Assembly: GCF_016863635.1 (NCBI RefSeq)
Contig: NZ_BOPG01000047.1
Location: forward strand, 62,001 to 126,000
DNA length: 64,000 nt
Source of the DNA: Virgisporangium aurantiacum
GTDB taxonomy: Bacteria; Actinomycetota; Actinomycetes; Mycobacteriales; Micromonosporaceae
Reading direction: 5' to 3'
The translations under genes and the position numbers were made by a program. Below the pieces are notes generated by a model that saw only the letters and a list, made by a program, of their open reading frames with translations, was not told where the DNA came from and did not search any database. Below are positions 32,887 through 41,900 of the stretch, in pieces. Numbering within the stretch: position 1 is the stretch's first letter; every line of letters starts with the position of its first letter.

Positions 32887-32900
32887 GTTCGTTAGTGAAC
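32887..32900. promoter_or_regulatory. Inverted repeat before the GH6 start codon
   Basis: GTTC-GTTAGT-GAAC forms a short inverted repeat ending two bases before ATG 32903. It may be an operator for a LacI- or GntR-type sugar regulator; no such regulator is adjacent. A weak case on its own. Confidence 0.3.
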
Positions 32901-32902
32901 TC

Positions 32903-33934
32903 ATGACGAGACTTGTGCGGCTCGCGGTCGTCGCCGCGCTCACGGCCGGCGTCCTCACCGGATGCGGGTCCGACGGGCGGCCGCCTGCCATCGGGACCGG
33001 TGTTCCGTCGGCCACCGCCGTTCAGGCCGAGCCTCCGCTTCCGCCGAATCCGTTGGCCGGCAAGGTGTTCTACGTCGATCCGGTGAACCCGGCGAGCCGG
33101 CAGGCCGCGAAGTGGGACGCCGAGAAGCGCACCGCCGACGCCCAGCAACTGCGGAAGATCGGCGACCGGGCGGTGGCCCACTGGCTGACGGCCGGCACCG
33201 ACGCGACGAAGGAGGTCGACGGCCTGGTGACGCGGGCCGCCGCCGCGGGTCAGCTGCCGGTGCTCGTCGCGTACAACATCCCGGGCCGGGACTGCGGGAG
33301 TTTCAGCGCCGGCGGTGCCGCGACGCCCGATGCCTACCGCGCCTGGATCCGCACGGTGGCGGCCGGCCTCAACGGACGCCCGGCGGTCGTCGTCGTCGAA
33401 CCCGACGCGGTGCCGCACATCGTCGACGGCTGCGGCGGCGACGAGGAGGCGCGCTACGCGCTGCTGCGCGACGCGGTCAGCACGCTCAAGTCGTCGCCGA
33501 ACGCCGTCGTGTACCTCGACGCCGGTCATCCCGCGTGGGTCACCGACACCGGCCGCCTCGCCGTCGCGCTGCGCCGGGCCGGCGCCGACGCCGCCGACGG
33601 CTTCTCCCTCAACGTCTCGAACTTCATCCCGACGGCCGACAACTTCGCGTACGGCGACCGGCTGTCGACCGCGCTCGGCGGCAAGCTGTACGTGGTGGAC
33701 ACGAGCCGCAACGGCGCCGGCCCGGCGACCGTCGCGGACGGTGCACCCGGTTGGTGCAATCCGCGCGGCCGGATGCTCGGCCAACCGCCCACTGTGGACA
33801 CCGGCCATCCGCGCGCGGCGGCGCTGTTGTGGGTCAAGCGTCCGGGGGAGTCCGACGGCGCCTGCCGGCCGGGCGAGCCGGCGGCCGGCAGGTGGTGGCC
33901 GGAGTACGCGCTGGAGCTCGCCCGCCGGTCCTAA
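32903..33934 (+). CDS. GH6-family cellulase-like lipoprotein
   Basis: 343 residues. The signal ends with a lipobox (VVAALTAGVLTGCG), so the enzyme is anchored to the membrane by the Cys near residue 21. GH6 motifs follow: YNIPGRDCGSFSAGG carries the catalytic-region Asp, VVVVEPDAVPH carries the catalytic acid Asp, and NVSNF and WVKRPGESDG belong to the active-site tunnel. GH6 enzymes hydrolyse beta-1,4-glucan with inversion. No carbohydrate-binding module is present, and the short length plus lipid anchor suggest a surface endoglucanase. Its end overlaps the convergent class III aminotransferase gene by 4 bases. Confidence 0.92.
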   Translation: MTRLVRLAVVAALTAGVLTGCGSDGRPPAIGTGVPSATAVQAEPPLPPNPLAGKVFYVDPVNPASRQAAKWDAEKRTADAQQLRKIGDRAVAHWLTAGTDATKEVDGLVTRAAAAGQLPVLVAYNIPGRDCGSFSAGGAATPDAYRAWIRTVAAGLNGRPAVVVVEPDAVPHIVDGCGGDEEARYALLRDAVSTLKSSPNAVVYLDAGHPAWVTDTGRLAVALRRAGADAADGFSLNVSNFIPTADNFAYGDRLSTALGGKLYVVDTSRNGAGPATVADGAPGWCNPRGRMLGQPPTVDTGHPRAAALLWVKRPGESDGACRPGEPAAGRWWPEYALELARRS

Positions 33935-35202
33935 AGCTTCACCTCGCTCAGCGCGGTGTCGAGCATCTCCAGGCCGAGGTCGATCTCGTCGGTCGACGCC
34001 GTGAGCGGCGGCGCGATCCGCAGCACGCTGCCGAAGCCGGGGAACTTGACGATGTTGATGTTCACGCCGAGTTCGAGGGCCCGGTTGGTGACTCGCACCG
34101 AGTAGTCCGGCGCGGCGGCCCGGGTGTCGCGGTCGGCCACGAGGTCGACGCCGAGCAGCAGGCCCTGCCCGCGCACGTCGCCGATCGTCTCGTGCTTCTG
34201 CTGCAGTTCCAGCAGTCCGGCCCGCAGCCGGTCGCCGAGCTTGACCGCCCGCGCCGGCAGGTCGTCGGCGAGCACCGTGCGCAGCACGGCCCGCCCCACC
34301 GCGGCCGGCAGCGGGTCACTCACGTGCGAGGTGAAGTGCAGGAAGCCCTTCTCCGCCGCGTCCTCCTCGATCTCTTTCGTGGTAACCGTTGCGGACAACG
34401 GCAGCCCGCCGCCGAGCGTCTTGCTGAGCGTCAGGATGTCGGGTACGACGTCGTGCTGCTCGAACGCGTACATCGCGCCGACGCGGCCGAGCGCGGTCTG
34501 CGCCTCGTCGAGGATCATCAGCATGCCGCGCTGGTCGCAGTGCTCGCGCAGCCGGGCGAGATAGCCCGGCGGCAGCGGCACGATGCCGCCCGCGCTGAGG
34601 ATCGGCTCGGCGATCACGGCCGCCGGCGCGCCGGTCGACATCGTGTCGGCGAGCGCCATTCCCGTGTCGAGACAGGTGAAGTCGCACCTGTCGCGGCAGT
34701 GCCGGATCGGGCACCGGTACGCGTTCGGCGCGGGAAGCGCCATCGTGCCCGGCATTCCCGGCCCGTAGCCTCGCCGGCCGGCGCTGTAGGTGCTCGACGA
34801 CGCGCCGGCCGTCATCCCGTGCCACGATCCCGCGAACGCCAGCACCTCGTAGCCGCCCGTGGTCAGCTTCGCCAGCCGCAGCGCGGCCTCGTTCGCCTCG
34901 CCGCCGGTCGACAGGAACATGGCCCGCGCCAACGGTTCCGGCAGCGTCGCCATCAGTTCGCGGGCCAGTTCGGTGACGTCGCGCGACAGGAAACCGCTGA
35001 AGAGGTGGACGACCTTGCCGCTGGCCCCGGTGATGGCCTTGAGGATCTCCGGGTGGCCGTGCCCGAGCGTCGCGCACATCTGCCCGGACGTGAAGTCGAG
35101 GATCCGCCGGCCACCCTCGGTGGTCAGCCAACTGCCCTCCGCGCGTTCGATGAGCTCGGCGGCGAACTCGCCGCCGTATCGGATGAGGTTGTCGGTGGTC
35201 AC
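33931..35202 (-). CDS. Class III PLP aminotransferase, 2,2-dialkylglycine decarboxylase-like
   Basis: 423 residues, the normal length. Class III features are MLMILDEAQTALGRVGAMYAFEQ (cofactor Asp) and ILTLSKTLGGGLPLSATV, with the PLP lysine near residue 262. The segment FSGFLSRDVTELARELMATLPEPL and the CPIRHCRDRCDFTCL insert with clustered Cys are reminiscent of the dialkylglycine decarboxylase group. That enzyme decarboxylates 2,2-dialkylglycines and transfers the amine to pyruvate. It is divergent from a GntR regulator across twin palindromes, the arrangement expected for a regulated catabolic enzyme. The exact substrate is inferred. Confidence 0.82.
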   Translation of the reverse strand: MTTDNLIRYGGEFAAELIERAEGSWLTTEGGRRILDFTSGQMCATLGHGHPEILKAITGASGKVVHLFSGFLSRDVTELARELMATLPEPLARAMFLSTGGEANEAALRLAKLTTGGYEVLAFAGSWHGMTAGASSSTYSAGRRGYGPGMPGTMALPAPNAYRCPIRHCRDRCDFTCLDTGMALADTMSTGAPAAVIAEPILSAGGIVPLPPGYLARLREHCDQRGMLMILDEAQTALGRVGAMYAFEQHDVVPDILTLSKTLGGGLPLSATVTTKEIEEDAAEKGFLHFTSHVSDPLPAAVGRAVLRTVLADDLPARAVKLGDRLRAGLLELQQKHETIGDVRGQGLLLGVDLVADRDTRAAAPDYSVRVTNRALELGVNINIVKFPGFGSVLRIAPPLTASTDEIDLGLEMLDTALSEVKL

Positions 35203-35203
35203 T

Positions 35204-35237
35204 CTGACATGTCAGCACTCCGGCTTTGACATGTCAA
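35204..35237. promoter_or_regulatory. Twin GntR operators between the decarboxylase-like gene and its regulator
   Basis: CTGACATGTCAG (35204-35215) and TTGACATGTCAA (35226-35237) are perfect 12-bp palindromes sharing the core TGACATGTCA, with centres 22 bp apart. The left copy begins 2 bases from the aminotransferase start; the right copy precedes a -10-like TACAAT (35238-35243). The TTGACA within the right copy can also be read as a -35 in either direction. Binding should block both promoters. Confidence 0.85.
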
Positions 35238-35251
35238 TACAATGGGACGCC

Positions 35252-35938
35252 GTGAGCACTTCCGCGGTTACCGCAACCTCGTCGGGCAACGCCGCATACC
35301 ACCGGCTGCGCCGGGCGATCGTCCGGCTGGAACTGCCCCCGTCGTTGCCGGTCTCCGAGACCAACCTCGGCGACCGGTTCGGGCTGTCGAAGGCGGCCGT
35401 GCGGTCGGCACTGGCGCGGCTGCGCGCCGAGGGCCTCGTGCTGGCCGAGCCGCGGCGCGGGCACGTGATCGCGCCGTTGACGCTGCGCGACGTCCGGGAG
35501 ATCTACGACCTACGGCTGCTGGTCGAGCCGGCGGGCGCCCGCACCGCGGCCACCGTGCTCAGCGCCGGCGCGGTCGCCGGCCTCGCGGCGCGGGTGAACA
35601 CCCTGTCGGTGGCCGACGAGTCCACAGTGGAGGAATTCCTCGCGGTGAACCGCGACATCCACGTCACCGTCGCGGCCGCCGCCGGCAACTCCCGCCAGGA
35701 GGCGCTGGTGCAACGCCTCCTCGACGAGAGCGAACGCGCGATCGCGGTGGCGTTCGCGGCCGGTGTCCCCGGCGGCGCCACCCGCGTGCGCGGCGAACAC
35801 CTGACCCTGCTGGAGGCGCTGGCCGCCGGCGAGGCGGCGAACGCCGAACGGGCGATGGCGTCGGCGATCAGCCGCTTCCGCGACGATCTTCTTCAGATCC
35901 TCGCCGGTACCCCCTCGGTTCTGGACGCGGAACTCTGA
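35252..35938 (+). CDS. GntR-family (FCD-type) transcriptional regulator
   Basis: 228 residues from a GTG at 35252, 8 bases after TACAAT, so probably leaderless. An ATG at 35231 lies within the operator and would add 7 residues. The winged helix is AYHRLRRAIVRLELPPSLPVSETNLGDRFGLSKAAVRSALARLRAEGLVL. The C-terminal FCD-type helical domain has the metal/ligand pattern VNRDIHVTVAAAAGNS and GEHLTLLEALAAG. It likely represses itself and the divergent decarboxylase-like gene. Its last 71 bases overlap the 3' end of the megasynthase gene on the opposite strand. Confidence 0.9.
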   Translation: MSTSAVTATSSGNAAYHRLRRAIVRLELPPSLPVSETNLGDRFGLSKAAVRSALARLRAEGLVLAEPRRGHVIAPLTLRDVREIYDLRLLVEPAGARTAATVLSAGAVAGLAARVNTLSVADESTVEEFLAVNRDIHVTVAAAAGNSRQEALVQRLLDESERAIAVAFAAGVPGGATRVRGEHLTLLEALAAGEAANAERAMASAISRFRDDLLQILAGTPSVLDAEL

Positions 35939-38900
35939 TCAGTCCCGGGTCGATCACCTCGTGCATGAGATGCAGCGGCGCGGTGCCGACGCCCAGCCGC
36001 GTGAGCGCGTCCCGGTACCGCTCCGCCACCGCGGGCTCCACGAGGCCGCGCACCGCGGGTAGGCCCGGATCCGCGGCGCGCGCCAGCGACTCCACCTGGC
36101 ACGAGGCGAGCGTTCCGGGCACGCGCGGCTGGGCGGCATAGCGTTCCACCACGTCGGGCGGGAGGTCCGGTGCGGTGATCCGGTCGACCGCGCCGACGGC
36201 GAGCAGACCGCCGCCCACCACGAGGATGTCGCGCCGGCGGCGCATGCGATCGAGCGCCGCGACGGGATCGATCGCGGGTGGGAAGGAGTCGTCGACGACG
36301 ATCGTGCCCGGTCTCAGCGTCGCGGCGTCGAGCGGCGCGGTGGTCGCGCTGGTGGCGGCGACGATGAGGTCGGCGTCGGTCCAGTCGCCGGTGGACGCGT
36401 CGTAGCCGGCGTCCCGGAGGCGCTGGCACAGGTCCGATCGCATGGTGAGCGTGGCGGGGAGGTCGCAGAGCAGCAGTCTCCGCGGCTTCTCCGGCAGCAG
36501 GGCGAGTACGAGGTCGAGGGTGGCCCGGCCGATGGAACCGAGGCCGAGAAACGCGATAGTGCCCGGCTTCCGGCCGGCGGCGTCGAGGGCGGCGAGCACG
36601 GTGCCGGCGACGGCCACGGCGGTGGCGGCATGGCCGGTGGTGACCGTGTCCGTGTTCTGCAGCGCGAACCCGTAGCCGGTGAGCGAGGGCAGCATGCCCG
36701 CCAGCGACACGGATTCCGTGCCGGCGACGGCGACCGCCCGGGTCACCTCGGCGGCGAGATCGTCCACCGTGGACAGTTCGTCGGCGAACCGCGGCAGGCA
36801 CACGTAGCCGGACCGGCCGAGCGCCGTCTCGGTGACCTCGAGGAGGCGCGGCTCGCCGGTGGGGAACAGCGCCGTCCTGATGTGGTCGCGGGGCACGGCG
36901 TTCAGCGGGAGGCCGGCCAGCGCGGCGAGATGCGCGGGGGACGGAAGGTATCCGACGAGCGCGGCGTCGAGCGTCCCGCTCCACGACCCGGCGCTCCGGT
37001 GCGCAGTGGCCCGCATCAGGTCCGTGCGGATCTCGTCGACGAGGGCCTGCGATTCGCCGGCGGCGCGCACGGTGAGCAGCAGCCCGTCGGCGGTCGGGCG
37101 GGCGGCGAGGAAGAAGTCCGTGCCGGCGGCGGGCGGTTCGAGTTCGGTGCCGGGTTCCCACTCGGCGGTCAGCCCGGTGGCTGGTTCCGTGGTTCGTGCG
37201 AGGGCACTGAAGTCGAGGTAGGTGAAGAAGGCGTCGACGTCGCCGTCAGGCGTTCCCGCGTCTTCGGCCTCGCGGGCGGCGGTCACCGCGGCGATCGTGT
37301 GACGCAGGTCGGCGTCGAACGTCGAACCCGATGCGGGGCGGATGGTGATCGCGCCGACACACGGGCCGAAGAGGCGGTTCAGGTCGGGGAGCGGGTACTC
37401 GCGTCCGGTGGTGGCGACGCCGATCACGACGTCGCGCCGGCCGGTGTGCCGCCGCAACGCGCGCAGGTAGGCGGTGAGCACGGCGGCATGCGGGGTGGCG
37501 CCGTGCGCCATGGTGAGCCGGCGCAGCCGGTCCGTCGTGCGGGTGTCCACAAGGGACTCGGCGGTGCTGGTTTTCGCTTCTGCAGGGCGGGGCCGTAGCG
37601 TGGCGCCGGCATCGGCGATCGCCACGTAGTCGCGGAACGTGCAGCGCAGCGGCGGCGGCCGATGGTCCGGGTCGCGGTAGCGGTCGAGGAGCTCGCGGCT
37701 CAACAGCGCCGCGCTGTACCCGTCACCGATGAGGTGGTGCGCGTGGACGATCAGCACATGCTCGTCCGCGCCGACGCGCACCAGCCGCAGGCGGATCAGC
37801 GGCCACGCCCACGGCTCGAAGCGGCGCGCCCGTTCATCGGCGACCGCGGTGTCCACTTCGGACGTTTCATAGGTGACCGGCAGGCGCAGGGAAGGCGGCA
37901 GCTCCTGCTGCACGGGCGGCCGGGCGCCGGCCGGGAACACGGTGCGCAGCATGCCGTGCCGCTCGACGAGCGCGTCGACGGCGCGCTGGAACCGGTCGCG
38001 GTCGAGCGGTCCCCGGAGCCGGACGCGCGCGAGCCAGCCGTGGTTGCCGTCCGGGTCGACGGCCTCGGCGAGCAGGAAGCCGCGCTGGGAAGCGGTGAGC
38101 GGGAAGGGTTCCGCGCTGCCGCCCGGTGCGGGCTGTCGCCCGGGCCGGCTGCCGCCGGTGTCGCCGACGTTTGCGCCGCCGGCGTCTGTGCCGGCCGCGT
38201 CTGTGCCGGCGTCTGTGCCGGCCGTGTCTATCGCGGCGGCCAGTGCCTGCACGGTGCGGTTCCGGTAGATCGCCGTGGGGCGGGGGAGATCGGCGAACTC
38301 GTCGGCGAGGCGGGCGAACAGGTCCAGGGCGAGAATCGAGTCGCCGCCGAGCGCGAAGAAGTCGTCCCCGCGTCCCACCGGACCGACGCCGAGCAGAAGC
38401 GACCACACCGCCGCGACCGACTCCTCGGTGCGACCGCGCGGCGGGCCGCCGATCGCGCCCTCGCGCGGCGCCTCGACCAGTCGGCTCCGGTCGACCTTCC
38501 CGGCCGCGGTCAACGGCAGCACCGCGACCGTGTGAACGCGCGCGGGCACCAGATATTCCGGCAACCGCTCGTCGAGGTACGCGCGCAGGTCGGCACCGGA
38601 CCCGGCGCGCACCTGGACGTACGCGACGAGCCGGTTCCCGTCGGGCAGCACGGCGGCGTGCTCGACGTCGGGATGTCCGCGCAGCACGGCCTCGGCCTCG
38701 CCGGGCTCGACGCGGTGACCACGCACCTTCACCTGGTCGTCACGGCGGCCGACGAACTCCAGCGCACCGTCGGGCCGTCGACGCACGACATCGCCGCTGG
38801 CATACAGGCGTTGCCCCTCGTGCCACCGGAACGCGGCCGCGGTGCGCTCCGGATCGTCGAGGTAGCCGGGGCTCAGGCCCGGGCCGCCGATCAGCAACTC

Positions 38901-41900
38901 GTCGTCGACGATCACCAGAGTCGCACCGGCGGCGGGCCGTCCGATCGGAACCGTGCGGGCGCCGTCGTCGGGCCGGCGGTCGACGACGTGGTACGCGGCA
39001 TTGATGGTGGTCTCCGTCGGGCCGTACAGGTTGGTGATCCGCGGCCCGGCGCCGAACAGGTCGAACCACCGCCGCACCGGATCCGCCCGCAGGGGCTCGC
39101 CGCCGACGTGCACCCAGCGCAGCGCGGACAGCTCCGGCCGGTCCCCCCGCTTCTCCGCGGCGACGAGCAGCCGTTCCCACAGCGCCGGCACCGAACTCCA
39201 CACGGTGATCCGGCCGCGCTCGACCAGGCGCAGCAACGCATCCGGGTCCAGCAGCAGGTCACGGCCGACCGGAACCACGGTCGCTCCGGCGAGCAGCGGC
39301 GCCAGGATCTGCCGCACGGAGGCGTCGAAACAGATCGGCGCGGGTTGCAGCATCCGGTCGCCCGGCCGGTAGCCGAACGTGTCGACGGCCCAGTCGAGGT
39401 AGTTGGCGAGCGCGCCGTGCGTCACCGGAACGCCTTTCGGGCGTCCGGTCGACCCGGACGTGAACATGATGTAGGCGAGGTCGCCCGGCTGAGGGTCCAC
39501 AGTGGACGCGTCGTCGTCGACGGTCGAGAGGTCGAGCCGGTCGAGGCCGATCGCGGCCGCCGTCGCCGCGGTGGCCGCGTGGCACACGACCAGCCGGGCG
39601 CCGCACCGGTCGAGCTGATCGCGCAGCCGGCCGGGCGGATGCGTGGCGTCCAACGGGACGTACGCGGCACCGGCGGCCAGCACACCGACCACGCCGACGA
39701 CGGTGTCGACGCCGGGCGCGGTCAACAGCCCGACAGGCGCACCGGTCGAGCGCCGGCGGAGCGCACCGGCCAGCCGCGCGGACGCCCGTTCCAGTTCCCC
39801 GTAGGTGAGCCGTCCACCGTTCAGGTCGTCGACGGCGACCGCGGTCGGTGCGACGGCACACCGGTCGAGGATCCGCCGGACGACACTCCGCGCGTCCGTT
39901 GTCGTCAGCGCGGCGAGGTGCTCGTCCGCGAGACGGGCGACGGTGTCCCGGCGGAACAGTGCCAACGGGAAGTTCCACGACAGGTGCAGGACGCCGTCGA
40001 CCTCCCAGGCGAGCAGGCTGAGCCGGGTGGCCGCCGACCCCGTGCCCGCCGCGGTGGCCGTCACCTCCGGCAGGCCGTCGGTGTCGACGGTGACCGGGAA
40101 GCGGGCGAAGCTGAACCCCGCCGCCGGTGCCCGCCCACCGGCGGCCGACGCGAGCCGCCCGATGTCCACACCGGACACCGAGCCGTGCCGCTCCGACTCC
40201 AACCACGCCTGCCGCACCCGGACCGCAATGTCGGCGACGCCGTCCGCCGGCCGCACGTCGACCACCACCGGCAGGACGTCGGCGAGCGGCCCGATCAGCG
40301 TCTCGATCCCGGGAACCCGGACATGCCGGCCGGACCGGGCCACGTTCACCGCGATCCGCTCCTGCCCGGTCCACGTGGCGAGGCACCGCAGGTAGGACGC
40401 GAGCACGAGGTGGAACAGCGAGACGCCGGCCGCGGCAGCCGTCGCCACCAACGCATCCGCGCCGGTCCGCACCTGGTACGAGACCAGCGGCGGAGCGGGT
40501 GACTCGGACGGGTCGCCGTCGTACGGCAGCCGCAGGCCCTGTGGATAACCGGCGAGCGCCGTCCGCCAATAGGCGAGATCCGCTGGGGACGGCTGCGCCG
40601 ACGGCAGTGCTGTGAACGGACCGGGTGGTGCAGAATCAGCACCGTCGCGGTAGATCGTCCACAGTTCCTGGCACAGGCGGTGCAGGCTGTACCCGTCGAC
40701 GGCGGCGTGATGGCCGACGAGCACCAGATGCGCCACGTCGTCGCGTGGCTCGCGGGCGAGCACCGCTCGCAACGGCGCCTCCCGGGTCAGGTCGATCGGC
40801 CGGTTGCTCGCCTCCTCCTCGAGCGCCGCGACGGACGTCCGCAACTCCGTCTCGGTGAACCACGGCGGCGGTCCGTCCACTGTGTCCGGTGGCCCGATCA
40901 CCTGCCGTGGCTCGGGCCCGACCAGTCGCATCCGCAGCATCGGATGGCGCGCCGCCAGCACCGCCAACGCGCGGCCGACGCGGGCACCGTCCAGCGGGCC
41001 GGCGACCGTCTGCCGCACGTAGCCGAACGCGGCCACGTCCGGATACATGCGGCCGGCCGTGTGGAAGGCGAGCTGCACGGGCGTCAGCGGGGCGCCTTCG
41101 GCGTCGAGGAACGCGGCGAGCGCGTCGACGGTGTCGTGCTCGAAGAGGAGCGTCGTGGGCAGCTCGCGCCCCAGCCGCTGCTCCAGCTTCTTGACGAGGT
41201 CGACCGCCGTCAACGAGTCGATTCCCTGTCGTAGCAGTGACTCGTCCGTTCGCAGTTCCCGGCCGATGTGCCGCTCGATGAGAAGCCTGATGTCGGCGCG
41301 CCCGGTTCCGGGTGACGCGGCGTCGTCCGTCCGCGATCCGCGCCGCACCGCGGCCCGGCCGTTCCCCGCGCCGTCGCCCGCGATCAGTTCCGGGCCGTCG
41401 GCGGTCAGGGCCGCCCGCAGCGCCCGCAGCGCGGTGGCCGGTTCGTGGACGGGCACCCCGCCGGCCGTCAACGCCGCCGTCAACCCCGGCGTGGCCATCC
41501 CCGTGTTCGCCAGCACCGGAAGGTGGACGGTCACGGCACCGGGGCGGCCCGCGGCGAACGCCGCCTGGAAGCGGTTGGCGGCGGCGTAATCGGCGAGGGT
41601 CCCCGAGAGGTCCGGCCGGATCGCCACGATCGACGACGCGCACACGAACCGGCGCGGCGTGCGGTCGTGCCGGTCGAGCGCCGCCGCCAGCAGGTACGTG
41701 CCCCGCACCTTGGGCGCCAGTACGGCGCCGATCTCGTCGTCCCCCTTGGCGGTCAGCGTGCCCGGGCGGAGCGCGCCGGCCAGATGGAACACGGCATCCA
41801 GCGTGGGGGTCAGGTCGGCCACGGCCGCGGCGAGCGCGTCGACGGAGCCCGGATCCGTGACGTCGCACCGGATGTAGCGGGCTCGCGCACCGAGCGCCCG

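Larger units (their letters stand above)
32232..32902. other. Intergenic region without a supported gene
   Basis: Several short frames cross this stretch on both strands, but none has a ribosome site, family motif or consistent codon bias. The plus strand has a TTGTAC/TAGCAT-like promoter pattern near 32260-32296 that could serve a small RNA. Close to the GH6 gene it holds a stable hairpin (32850-32882) and a GTTC/GAAC inverted repeat (32887-32900), given separately. Nothing else is seen. Confidence 0.6.

Noticed and set aside
36400..36700. Reading the synthase C-terminal domain as a classical NRPS thioester-reductase (R) domain
   Set aside because: The GLGSIG Rossmann motif is in the middle of the domain, not at its start, and the extended-SDR catalytic YxxxK is absent. 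The order of motifs follows AAR instead.
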